DNA from: an uncultured Alphaproteobacteria bacterium
GTDB taxonomy: Bacteria > Pseudomonadota > Alphaproteobacteria > Rs-D84
Assembly: GCA_944389685.1 (NCBI GenBank)
Contig: CALXNF010000009.1
Span: forward strand, 1-29,463
Length of the DNA: 29,463 nt
Reading direction: 5' to 3'
The notes beneath the pieces are model-generated. The model had not been told where the DNA came from. It searched no databases and was given only the letters and a program-made list of their open reading frames with translations. The position numbers and the translations under genes were made by a program. Below are positions 7,191-14,702 of the stretch, one piece after another. Numbering within the stretch: position 1 is the first letter of the stretch; every line of letters starts with the position of its first letter.

Positions 7191-7472
7191 ATGAAACGTT
7201 CTGACATTGTCCGCTCTATACAAGTTCAATTTAAACATATGCGTGCTTCGGACGCCGCTGCTATATTAGATACAGTTTCTGACCAAATGATAGAATCTGT
7301 TGCAGATGGAAATAGAATAGAGATCAGGGGGTTCGGTACGTTTCAACCCCGTGCGAGAGCAACAAAAATAGGCTATAACCCATGTACTGGCAAACCGATG
7401 CACTTGGAAGCAAGTACAACCATACTATTTAAACCCAGTCGTGAATTAACAAAAAGAATGAACGAGCATTAA
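7191..7472 (+). CDS. ihfB: Integration host factor beta-like / HU-family DNA-bending protein
   Basis: A 93-residue protein with the complete HU/IHF fold: N-terminal helices, IEIRGFGTF, and a beta-arm carrying the intercalating proline in GYNPCTGKP. The N-terminal MKRSDIV and the arm sequence fit IHF-beta better than HU. IHF bends DNA at specific sites for recombination, replication and promoter architecture. The start has AAGGAAG 6-7 nt upstream. The stop codon is one base from the accDA ATG, so the two form a tight operon. An ihfB-accD neighbourhood is familiar in alphaproteobacteria, which supports the assignment, but no alpha-subunit gene is in the window. Confidence 0.8.
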   Translation: MKRSDIVRSIQVQFKHMRASDAAAILDTVSDQMIESVADGNRIEIRGFGTFQPRARATKIGYNPCTGKPMHLEASTTILFKPSRELTKRMNEH

Positions 7473-7473
7473 G

Positions 7474-9216
7474 ATGTTATTTGGTAAAAAATCTGGAATT
7501 AAAAATCATAATCGTGAACGTTACGACCGTATTCGTCGTTTAATGTGGATAAAATGTGAATCTTGCGGTCGCTTAGTTTATTACAAAGATTATAAAACTA
7601 ATCATTATATATGTCCGCGTTGCGGCAGAGCCTTTATAATGACACCAAAACAAAGGTTCGATTTGTTGTTTGATAATAACGAATGGAACCGCATAGAGCT
7701 GCCAATCGCATCAGATGACCCTCTGCATTTTGTGGATAGAAAAGCCTATATAGATAGATTGACAGAGGCCAGAACTGACACAGGGTATAATGATGCTATA
7801 ACTACTGCAGATGGGGTTATCGGTGGTATACCAACTACTATATGCGTTTTAAATGGCGACTTCCTGCTTGGTTCCATGGGTCGGGCCGCAGGTGACGGTA
7901 TAATTGCAAGTATGGAACATGCGATTGAAAAGAAGCAGCCTTTTATAATGGTTACCTGCAGTGGCGGGGCACGTATGCAAGAAAACATATTATCATTGAT
8001 GCAGATGGCACGTACAACGGTCGCAGTAAATAAGCTGCATGCGAATGGAATCCCTTATATTGTTTTATTAACAGATCCTACATTTGGGGGGGTAACGGCA
8101 TCTTTTGCAATGCTCGGTGATATTCATATTGCAGAAAAGGGTGCACGCATAGGATTTGCAGGACGTCGCGTAATAGAACAGAATATTAGAGAAAAACTTC
8201 CATCTGACTTTCAGACTGCAGAATATCTATACGAACACGGCATGGTAGATATGGTTGTACCTCGTGTAGAGTTAAAGAGTAAAATAGAAAAAATATTAAA
8301 AGTATTAACTAAGCAATCTCACACGCCTCATGCGATTACTGTTTCTACGCCTTCCTATGATAATAAAAAAGTTCGTGGAATGGGTGAAACTGAAGCATAT
8401 GATAAAGTTTTATTAGCAAGGAATGAAAACAGACCGCATTTCTTAGATTATATAAATGGGATTGTCGAAGATTGGACTTATTTAGCTGGGGACAGGTTGT
8501 TCGGAGAAGATCCTGCCATGTGTGGTGGAATTGGTTATTGGCGCGACATCCCTGCTGTAATAATTGGTCAGGAAAAGGGACGTACAATAGAAACACGTCA
8601 GTTTCATAGATTTGGAATGCCTAACCCAGAAGGGTATCGTAAAGCGCAGCGATTGATGAGACTGGCAGAGAAATTTAAGCTCCCTATAATATCATTGTTT
8701 GACACAGCTGGTGCTTATGCAGGCAGCGCAGCGGAAGAACGTGGTCAATCTCAGGCAATTGCAGAAACTATTGCTACCGGTTTAAAAGTTAATACGCCGT
8801 ATGTCGCGGTAAATGTAGGGGAAGGTGGCAGTGGTGGGGCCATAGCTATTGGAACCGGAGATAGAGTTTTAATGCTAGAAAATACTATATATTCTGTTAT
8901 TGCCCCTGAATCTTGTGCAAGTATTTTGTGGAAAGACAATAAATATAAAGCCGTTGCTGCCGATGCAATGAAATTAACTGCTCGGGACATGATGGATTTA
9001 AACGTGATTGATCAAATAGTTGATGAACCTGCGGGCGGCGCACATACAGATTGGCAGACAACGATGGAATTGTTGGCGAATGCAGTTGTAGATCAATTAC
9101 ACGACTTACAAAAATTAAAAAAAGTGGACAATTCTGCGAGACGGGCGGAAAAGTTTCTTGCCATGACTCGAGATGTTGATTTCTGTGCACCTGACCATCC
9201 GTCAGAAGAACACTAA
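7474..9216 (+). CDS. accDA: Fused acetyl-CoA carboxylase carboxyltransferase, beta plus alpha (AccD-AccA)
   Basis: This 580-residue polypeptide joins two subunits that are separate genes in most proteobacteria. Residues 1-285 are AccD: a zinc ribbon with Cys28, Cys31, Cys47 and Cys50, then the crotonase-type core with SGGARMQ. From about residue 305 it is AccA: GFG-type loops, QEKGR, FDTAGAYAG, GEGGSGGAIA and VIAPESCASI. The coiled N-terminus of free AccA seems to be missing and replaced by a short linker. Together they transfer the carboxyl group from biotin-BCCP to acetyl-CoA, making malonyl-CoA for fatty acid synthesis. The ATG follows the ihfB stop after one base, with a weak ribosome-binding site, so translation is probably coupled. 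No stop or frame change is seen at the junction. Confidence 0.95.
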   Translation: MLFGKKSGIKNHNRERYDRIRRLMWIKCESCGRLVYYKDYKTNHYICPRCGRAFIMTPKQRFDLLFDNNEWNRIELPIASDDPLHFVDRKAYIDRLTEARTDTGYNDAITTADGVIGGIPTTICVLNGDFLLGSMGRAAGDGIIASMEHAIEKKQPFIMVTCSGGARMQENILSLMQMARTTVAVNKLHANGIPYIVLLTDPTFGGVTASFAMLGDIHIAEKGARIGFAGRRVIEQNIREKLPSDFQTAEYLYEHGMVDMVVPRVELKSKIEKILKVLTKQSHTPHAITVSTPSYDNKKVRGMGETEAYDKVLLARNENRPHFLDYINGIVEDWTYLAGDRLFGEDPAMCGGIGYWRDIPAVIIGQEKGRTIETRQFHRFGMPNPEGYRKAQRLMRLAEKFKLPIISLFDTAGAYAGSAAEERGQSQAIAETIATGLKVNTPYVAVNVGEGGSGGAIAIGTGDRVLMLENTIYSVIAPESCASILWKDNKYKAVAADAMKLTARDMMDLNVIDQIVDEPAGGAHTDWQTTMELLANAVVDQLHDLQKLKKVDNSARRAEKFLAMTRDVDFCAPDHPSEEH

Positions 9217-9225
9217 AGACTCTTG

Positions 9226-9253
9226 ACCGCCCAGACAACACGGGCGGTTTTTT
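9226..9253 (+). terminator. Intrinsic terminator of the ihfB-accDA operon
   Basis: A 7-bp GC-rich stem (9226-9232 with 9242-9248) around AGACAACAC, followed by six T. Confidence 0.9.
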
Positions 9254-9267
9254 ATATATTTTCCAGC

Positions 9268-9296
9268 TTGCATTTAAAAAACGAATTCTGTATAAT
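9268..9296 (+). promoter_or_regulatory. Promoter of tRNA-Ser(GCT)
   Basis: TTGCAT (9268-9273), a 17-nt spacer and a perfect TATAAT (9291-9296), 18 nt before the tRNA. Confidence 0.75.
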
Positions 9297-9314
9297 ATGC
9301 GACGCAACCACAAC

Positions 9315-9403
9315 GGAGCGTTGGCAGAGTGGTAATGCAGCGGATTGCTAATCCGTGACCGTGTTATAGCGGTCCATAGGTTCGAGTCCTATACGCTCCG
9401 CCA
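9315..9403 (+). tRNA. tRNA-Ser(GCT)
   Basis: An 89-nt class II tRNA. Acceptor GGAGCGT pairs with ACGCTCC. Anticodon loop TTGCTAA gives GCT (Ser, codons AGC/AGU). The long variable arm, T-loop TTCGAGT, discriminator G and an encoded CCA are all present. Confidence 0.96.
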
Positions 9404-9486
9404 GAAAATAAAAAAATGACGGTTCTTTTTATTAATTTTTATTGCTGTTGTTAATTTGCTTTCAGTCTGAGCAGACGTGTTTTCGT

Positions 9487-9515
9487 TTGCAATAATTTTT
9501 CTATTTAATTATCAT
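9487..9515 (+). promoter_or_regulatory. Candidate promoter of cysS
   Basis: TTGCAA (9487-9492), a 17-nt spacer and TATCAT (9510-9515), about 15 nt ahead of the ribosome-binding site. The rest of the 139-nt gap after tRNA-Ser shows only AT-rich sequence and a short GTCTGAGCAGAC palindrome at about 9465-9476. Confidence 0.4.
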
Positions 9516-9542
9516 TTAATCTGTATATAAAAGGAAGTGCGT

Positions 9543-10967
9543 ATGACAATCAAATTATTTAATACTATGTCTAGAAAAGTTGAAGAATTCAAACCGTTGG
9601 TATCCGGGAAAATGGGTTTTTATTCTTGCGGGCCGACAGTTTACCACTATGCGCACATAGGCAATTTGCGCCATTTTATACAAAATGATATTTTAAAACG
9701 TATGTTTCGTGAAAATGGTTATGATGTCACACACGTAATGAATATCACAGATGTCGGACATTTGACAAGCGATGCAGATTCTGGCGAAGACAAAATGGAA
9801 AAGGGTGCCGCCCGAGACAATAAATCTGTATGGGAAATTGCTAGTTTTTATACAAACGCATTCCTTAAAGATTTTGATGATTTAAATTTAATCCGTCCAG
9901 ACTATATGCCAAAAGCAACAGAATATATCAATGAGCAAATCGCTTTAATAGAAAAACTAGAAAAATTGGGTTATACATACCGCATAGAAGACGACGGAAT
10001 TTATTATGACACAAGCAAATTTCCTGATTATGGAAAGCTTACTGGTGGCAGTTTGTCGGGCAACCGTGCAGGTGCCAGAGTGGAATTTAATGATTTAAAA
10101 CGTAATCCAACGGATTTCGCTTTATGGAAATTTTCCCCTAAAAACGAAAAACGACAAATGGAATGGGACAGCCCCTGGGGGATAGGTTTCCCTGGCTGGC
10201 ATACAGAATGCTGCGCGATGAGTATGAAATTATTAGGCGACCATTTTGACATTCACACTGGCGGGGAAGATTTATCAAGAATTCACCATAACAATGAAAT
10301 TGCTCAATCAGAGCCGCTTGTTGGTGCTCCATGGGTTTCATATTGGATGCACACCAGCTTTTTAGTTGATAAAAGTGGCGAAAAAATGAGTAAATCCGCC
10401 GGCGAATTTATGGGGTTAGACGCTATTAGAAATCGCGGTTACGATACAATGGTATATAAATATTTAGTGTTGTTAAGTCATTTCCAAGCGCAATTGGCTT
10501 TTTCTTGGGCGGGGCTAGAATCTGCTGCTAATGGTTACAAGAACATAGTACGCCGCGTAGCAGAAATATTGTCTGATTCAAAACCGGGCGAAGTTAATAA
10601 AGAAACTTTTGATTTTTGGCACGAAAAAATATTATCTCCGGTATCCGATAATATGAAAACAGCCGAAGCATTAGTTCAAATTCAAGAACTACTGCGGGAT
10701 AATTCCGTAAATTCTGCAACAAAAATTGCGCTTTTTGAATTTATTGACCGTTTATTTGGATTGCAATTTATTGACAGAGCAACAAAACTGAATGAATTAG
10801 AGTCAGAAAGTGCCCCCGCAGAAATAATGACTTTGGCTGACGCGCGTGCTAGTGCCAAGGCTGCGAAAGATTGGGGGGAAGCAGATAAAATTCGTTCTCA
10901 AATAGAGGCTGCCGGTTGGAGCATCGTTGATACAAAAAATGGTTCCAAAATCGTCAAAAAGGTCTGA
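9543..10967 (+). CDS. cysS: Cysteinyl-tRNA synthetase
   Basis: A 474-residue class I aminoacyl-tRNA synthetase that charges tRNA-Cys. The HIGH motif is HIGN at 38-41 and KMSKS is at 281-285. The zinc site that selects cysteine is visible as Cys29 (YSCGPTVY), Cys223 region (WHTECC), and His/Glu in HHNNE (248-252). Length and domain order, with a C-terminal helical anticodon-binding part ending in DADKIRSQIEAAGW-like sequence, match the family. The ATG at 9543 is preferred over the in-frame GTG at 9537 because AAGGAAG at 9531-9537 is properly spaced for the ATG. It is monocistronic as far as can be seen, with no clear terminator. Confidence 0.97.
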   Translation: MTIKLFNTMSRKVEEFKPLVSGKMGFYSCGPTVYHYAHIGNLRHFIQNDILKRMFRENGYDVTHVMNITDVGHLTSDADSGEDKMEKGAARDNKSVWEIASFYTNAFLKDFDDLNLIRPDYMPKATEYINEQIALIEKLEKLGYTYRIEDDGIYYDTSKFPDYGKLTGGSLSGNRAGARVEFNDLKRNPTDFALWKFSPKNEKRQMEWDSPWGIGFPGWHTECCAMSMKLLGDHFDIHTGGEDLSRIHHNNEIAQSEPLVGAPWVSYWMHTSFLVDKSGEKMSKSAGEFMGLDAIRNRGYDTMVYKYLVLLSHFQAQLAFSWAGLESAANGYKNIVRRVAEILSDSKPGEVNKETFDFWHEKILSPVSDNMKTAEALVQIQELLRDNSVNSATKIALFEFIDRLFGLQFIDRATKLNELESESAPAEIMTLADARASAKAAKDWGEADKIRSQIEAAGWSIVDTKNGSKIVKKV

Positions 10968-11034
10968 TTTTTACTAAAAACGATATAGGGTTTAAATATT
11001 TTTTACCTACGGTGTAATTTTATGTAAAAATATC

Positions 11035-11063
11035 TTGAATTTGGGGGCATTTTATTGTATATT
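11035..11063 (+). promoter_or_regulatory. Promoter of the trcR-rpoD operon
   Basis: TTGAAT (11035-11040), a 17-nt spacer and TATATT (11058-11063), 27 nt before the ATG. A GGGG-rich/CCCC inverted repeat (11043-11070) brackets the -10 box and could be a regulatory element. Confidence 0.6.
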
Positions 11064-11090
11064 GCACCCCAGCAACAAGAGGAACGTTCT

Positions 11091-11615
11091 ATGAATTACC
11101 CATATATGCCAAAATCCACAGCGCTGTGGTTAATTGAAAATACGTCTTTGACGTTTGAACAAATCGCGGATTTTTGCGGTTTACATGAATTAGAAGTAAA
11201 AAATATCGCTGATGCAGAGACCACAAAAGTTCAGGGATTAAATCCGATATTAAATGGTCAATTGACTCGTGAAGAAATTGAACGTTGCGAAGCAGATCCG
11301 AATGCTAGGTTGGAATTACGAGAAGAAATTGTTAATGCTCAAAAAGCTCAGAACAAAAAAGGCATAGGGTATACGCCTAAACTTCATCGGCAGAACCGTT
11401 TAGGTGGAATATTATGGATTTTGAAGAACTATCCTGAATTATCTGATGGTCAAGTTGCGCGTTTAATGCGAAGCACAAATCCGACGGTTGCGTCTGTTCG
11501 TAATAAAACACATAAATCTTATTCAGCAATTCAAATTCAAAGTCCGATTGTTTTGGGCTTGGTATCAGAGTCTGCATTGCATGACGCCGTTGCGAAAGCA
11601 AATAAACAGAAATAA
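11091..11615 (+). CDS. trcR: DUF1013 protein, TrcR-like RNA polymerase-associated regulator
   Basis: A 174-residue protein with the DUF1013 pattern. An N-terminal helix-turn-helix-like segment reads TALWLIENTSLTFEQIADFCGLHELEVKNIAD, and a conserved centre contains KLHRQNRLGGILWILKNYPELSDGQVARLMRSTNPTV (given here as key features of residues of about 105-145). DUF1013 is conserved in Alphaproteobacteria. In Caulobacter the family member TrcR is reported to track with RNA polymerase, to work with the housekeeping sigma factor and to control cell-cycle genes. The start at 11091 has AGAGGA at proper distance; an upstream in-frame extension at 11055 lies inside the promoter. rpoD begins 28 nt after the stop, so both are probably one operon. 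Confidence 0.88.
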   Translation: MNYPYMPKSTALWLIENTSLTFEQIADFCGLHELEVKNIADAETTKVQGLNPILNGQLTREEIERCEADPNARLELREEIVNAQKAQNKKGIGYTPKLHRQNRLGGILWILKNYPELSDGQVARLMRSTNPTVASVRNKTHKSYSAIQIQSPIVLGLVSESALHDAVAKANKQK

Positions 11616-11643
11616 CCAATAACTATATGGGAAGGGTTTATTT

Positions 11644-13728
11644 ATGGCTAAAAAATTGGATGAAGCAACCAAGCTATTAATTGATTCATTGCCAGAAAAT
11701 TTACAGAAACTAGCTACGAACGCAATAGACGTAGGTTATTTATCGCGTATGGATTTTTCCGCGGCGACAGAAGCAGATGAAATCCCGACCAATGAACAAG
11801 AAGAAGTTTTAGATTTTTTTCAGCAAGATTTAGGTTTGGAAATCTTAGAAACGGATAGCTTTTCTAAAAATATGGAAAAGTACTATGATGATGACGATTC
11901 TGAAAACCGTCTTGATAAAACCCGCAATTTATTAAATGCCGATGCAGAGCAGGTTGATGTAAATGATGATGACTATGAACATTATGCTAAACAATTAGAA
12001 CGAAGCCAAACTGGGAATTTAGTGCTCGGTGTTCAAGATTCTGTACAATCTTATCTTAAACAAATAGGCACAGTTCAATTGTTAACTGCAGCTGGCGAAG
12101 TCGCGATTGCGCAGCGAATTGAAGCGGCGTCTAGACTGATGGTATACGGGTTGTGCGAAAGTCCAATGACTATACAAGCTATGTTGGATTGGTATCAACA
12201 GCTGCTTAACGAAGATATTAGATTACGTTATATTGTTAATCTGGAAGTTATGTATTCAAGTGATGCCGAACAAAAGTCATTAGCTGCAATTTCAGAAACG
12301 TTAAAATCAAAAGGCGTTGAACACGTTGATGAACTAGACGATGATGATTTAGACGACTTAGAAGAATCTACTATATCTGAAGACGACGAAGACGATGATG
12401 AAGATGAAGAAGAAGATGGCGTAAAAAAGGAAGATGCTCCCCGCGGAACTTCTGGCGTGCCAATTCCTGTAATGGAAGAAGCTTTAATGCCGATGGTTTT
12501 GGAGCTGTTTGGGAAAATCAAACGCATCTTTAATAATATGCAGAAATTGCAAGCAAAACGGTTAGAAAACCTAGAAACTTCCTCGAAGCCGGACGAAGCA
12601 TTGGAAAAGAAATACACAAAAATGCGTCTGGAATTGTTTGAACATGTAAGTAAAATTCGTTTAAACGATGACCGTATTGCAGAAATTCTAGAACAACTTA
12701 CTAAACGCGACCAGTTGTTAATGGGCTTAGAGGGGAAGTTATTGCGTCTTGCCCTTGCGAATAAAATAAAACGCGAAGACTTTTTAGCTGAATATACGGG
12801 CAATGAAATTAACCGTAATTGGGTAAAGAAGTTAATGCGCAGTAAAAACCCAACATGGGCAAATTTTGCCAAAAAGCACGAAAAAGATATTTTAAAGATA
12901 CAAGAAGACATTACTGCTATTGCTAAAGAAACAGGGCAACCGACAAGTGAATACAAAAAAGTTGTGGAACTGGTTCGACGCGGTCAGGCAGAAGCTGCAC
13001 GTGCAAAGCGTGAAATGATAGAAGCGAATTTACGTTTGGTGATTAAATTTGCAAAAAAATCTAGCAATCGCGGATTAGGTTTAGACTTTTCTGACTTAGT
13101 TCAAGACGGGAATATCGGTTTGATGAAGGCCGTTGATAAATTTGATTATCGTTTAGGGAATAAGTTTTCTACATATGCGACCAACTGGATTCAGCAGGGT
13201 ATTTCGCGTAGTATCGCGGATCAGGCTCGCACAATTCGTATACCAGTCCATATGATTGATAACATCCACAAAATTCAACGTGCGACTCGTCAATTTATGC
13301 ACAAATATGGACGCCAACCAACACCAGAAGAATTATCAAAGATTATATATCTGCCTGTTGATAAGATTCATAAAGCTTTAAAAGTTAATTTGAAACCTAT
13401 TTCTTTGGAAGCCCCAGTTGGAACGGAAGACGATAGCAGCCGTATTGAAATTATTGCTGATGAAACCGCAAAAAATCCGTTTGTATCTGCTGCACAAAAG
13501 AATTTGCGTAAAATTGTTACTCAAATTCTTTCTGAACTAGATCCAAAAGAAGAAACTGTTTTGCGTCAACGTTTCGGTATGAGCACTAATAAGACCAGTA
13601 CCTTGGAAGAGGTTGGAGAATATATTGGTGTTACTCGTGAACGTATTCGTCAGATTGAACAAAAGGCTTTGAATAAGTTGAAACACCCAACGCGTGCCCG
13701 TAAACTACGTAGTTTCTTAGAAGATTAA
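11644..13728 (+). CDS. rpoD: Primary sigma factor of RNA polymerase (sigma-70/RpoD)
   Basis: A 694-residue housekeeping sigma factor. Region 1.1 is at the N-terminus and region 1.2 near residue 135 (VQDSVQSYLKQIG). A long non-conserved region holds a very acidic stretch at about 228-262. Regions 2 to 4 run from about 455 to the end (GLDFSDLVQDGNIGLMKAVDKF; SIADQARTIRIPVHMID; VTRERIRQIEQKAL as the -35-binding helix). In the melting segment, Asn506 and Asn514 occupy the positions of E. coli Tyr425 and Trp433, and Ser is at the T440 position, so the region 2.3/2.4 surface differs from the usual primary sigma. GGGAAGGG precedes the ATG by 7 nt. It follows trcR by 28 nt, and no dnaG is beside it, unlike many bacteria. 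Confidence 0.97.
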   Translation: MAKKLDEATKLLIDSLPENLQKLATNAIDVGYLSRMDFSAATEADEIPTNEQEEVLDFFQQDLGLEILETDSFSKNMEKYYDDDDSENRLDKTRNLLNADAEQVDVNDDDYEHYAKQLERSQTGNLVLGVQDSVQSYLKQIGTVQLLTAAGEVAIAQRIEAASRLMVYGLCESPMTIQAMLDWYQQLLNEDIRLRYIVNLEVMYSSDAEQKSLAAISETLKSKGVEHVDELDDDDLDDLEESTISEDDEDDDEDEEEDGVKKEDAPRGTSGVPIPVMEEALMPMVLELFGKIKRIFNNMQKLQAKRLENLETSSKPDEALEKKYTKMRLELFEHVSKIRLNDDRIAEILEQLTKRDQLLMGLEGKLLRLALANKIKREDFLAEYTGNEINRNWVKKLMRSKNPTWANFAKKHEKDILKIQEDITAIAKETGQPTSEYKKVVELVRRGQAEAARAKREMIEANLRLVIKFAKKSSNRGLGLDFSDLVQDGNIGLMKAVDKFDYRLGNKFSTYATNWIQQGISRSIADQARTIRIPVHMIDNIHKIQRATRQFMHKYGRQPTPEELSKIIYLPVDKIHKALKVNLKPISLEAPVGTEDDSSRIEIIADETAKNPFVSAAQKNLRKIVTQILSELDPKEETVLRQRFGMSTNKTSTLEEVGEYIGVTRERIRQIEQKALNKLKHPTRARKLRSFLED

Positions 13729-13734
13729 CGTTCC

Positions 13735-13760
13735 CTCCGCAATCATGCGGAGCTTTATTT
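13735..13760 (+). terminator. Weak terminator or processing hairpin between rpoD and the thymidylate kinase gene
   Basis: A 6-bp stem CTCCGC/GCGGAG (13735-13740 with 13747-13752) around AATCAT, followed by CTTTATTT. The broken T-run suggests partial read-through into the next gene. Confidence 0.5.
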
Positions 13761-13780
13761 ATCCAAAAGGCAATAAAGCA

Positions 13781-14467
13781 ATGAAAAAAGGTTATATGAT
13801 CGCACTAGAAGGTACTGATAAGGCAGGAAAACATACACAAGCGATGAAAATTATAGAATATTTAAGGGCGCAAGGCATTCCTGCAGAAACATTGGACTTC
13901 CCGCAATACGAGTCTTTCTTTGGTCGTTTAATAACTGATTATTTAAACGGTAAGTTTGGCGGCACAAGAAACATGCCTGCAGAATATACTATGCTACCAT
14001 ACGCTTTGGACAGACTAAAACACCAACCTAAAATTGCAAAATGGTTATCAGATGGTAAATGGGTCGTTTTGGACAGATATACATACAGCAATTCTTTTTC
14101 TGTTGCGAAATACCCGAAAGAACAATGGCAGCAAAAAATAAAATTTATGGAAGATTTAGAATTTAATCAGCTTGGCATTATCAGACCAGATTATAACATT
14201 TATTTATATCTTGACCCGAAAGTATCCTATCAAATGCGCGCAACCGGACTTAAACAATACCAAAACGGTCAACCAGATATCCACGAAAGCGATTTCAAAT
14301 TGCTGTATGATGTATCAAATGTTTATAAGCAAATAGCTGCATCAAATCCAACGCAATGGACAGTTGTTGATGAAATGCGTTCTGATGGTAAGCGAATGGG
14401 GATAGAAGAGGTATTTTCACACCTTCGTCCAGTAATTGATATATTATTAAAACAACGTACTAAATAG
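13781..14467 (+). CDS. tmk: Thymidylate kinase
   Basis: A 228-residue P-loop kinase of the dTMP kinase family, which phosphorylates dTMP to dTDP. The P-loop is GTDKAGKHT (residues 11-19), followed by the dTMP-binding FPQYESFFGRLI segment, the DRY motif in VVLDRYTYSNSFS and a YLYLDP strand. The P-loop is unlike that of E. coli Tmk (EGLEGAGKTT), and the protein is some 15-20 residues longer than usual, so it belongs to a divergent branch. I chose the ATG at 13781 because the upstream in-frame ATG lies inside the hairpin after rpoD. The ribosome-binding site AAAGG is weak. It probably depends partly on read-through from rpoD. Confidence 0.85.
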   Translation: MKKGYMIALEGTDKAGKHTQAMKIIEYLRAQGIPAETLDFPQYESFFGRLITDYLNGKFGGTRNMPAEYTMLPYALDRLKHQPKIAKWLSDGKWVVLDRYTYSNSFSVAKYPKEQWQQKIKFMEDLEFNQLGIIRPDYNIYLYLDPKVSYQMRATGLKQYQNGQPDIHESDFKLLYDVSNVYKQIAASNPTQWTVVDEMRSDGKRMGIEEVFSHLRPVIDILLKQRTK

Positions 14468-14481
14468 AATTAAAATAATAA

Positions 14482-14510
14482 TTGCTTTAACATATATTAA
14501 TTGATACCAT
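14482..14510 (+). promoter_or_regulatory. Candidate promoter of the structured leader RNA
   Basis: TTGCTT (14482-14487), a 17-nt spacer and TACCAT (14505-14510). The expected start near 14517 falls at the first bases of the long closing stem of the RNA, which makes this weak match more believable. Confidence 0.35.
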
Positions 14511-14515
14511 TTAAA

Positions 14516-14702
14516 GCGATATGGTGGGAAAAATATCTAGGTATAGCAACCTAAATTCGTGAGCGTAATATACGACGAAATTTCCTGCATATATGCACGG
14601 GAGAATGTGTGAAATATATTAAACACGCCGTATTAAACCATTATCGCGAATGTAGTTGCCAATCTCCTGCCACCTAAGTGGTGTTTTTATAGTGAGGGAG
14701 AA
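14516..14702 (+). ncRNA. Structured leader RNA, possible riboswitch or attenuator, or stand-alone small RNA
   Basis: A 187-nt non-coding stretch that folds well by eye. A closing stem pairs 14516-14525 with 14637-14647 (10 bp, one bulge). Inside it are hairpins at 14538-14553 (TAGGT/ACCTA), 14553-14583 (TTCG/CGAA around CGTA/TACG), 14586-14597 (perfect TGCATATATGCA) and 14607-14626 (GTGT/ACAC). Downstream, CACC/GGTG (14671-14683) followed by five T resembles a terminator. Two competing pairings are possible: GGTGG 14523-14527 with CCACC 14670-14674, and TCTCC 14663-14667 with GGAGA 14697-14701, which covers the ribosome-binding site of the next gene. No match to tmRNA, RNase P, SRP or a riboswitch consensus that I know. 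Confidence 0.5.
14671..14688 (+). terminator. Terminator-like hairpin in the leader
   Basis: CACC/GGTG stem with loop TAAGT and a run of five T. It is short (4 bp) and competes with pairing to 14523-14527, as expected of a conditional terminator. Confidence 0.4.

Noticed and set aside
12228..12956. 242-residue open frame opposite rpoD
   Set aside because: Serine-rich and low-complexity because it mirrors the acidic tract; rpoD is unambiguous on the other strand.
14516..14702. tmRNA, 6S RNA, RNase P RNA or SRP RNA as identity of the leader RNA
   Set aside because: No tRNA-like T-loop or tag reading frame, no RNase P conserved blocks, no SRP GGAA-type apical loop, and a branched rather than a single long hairpin fold.
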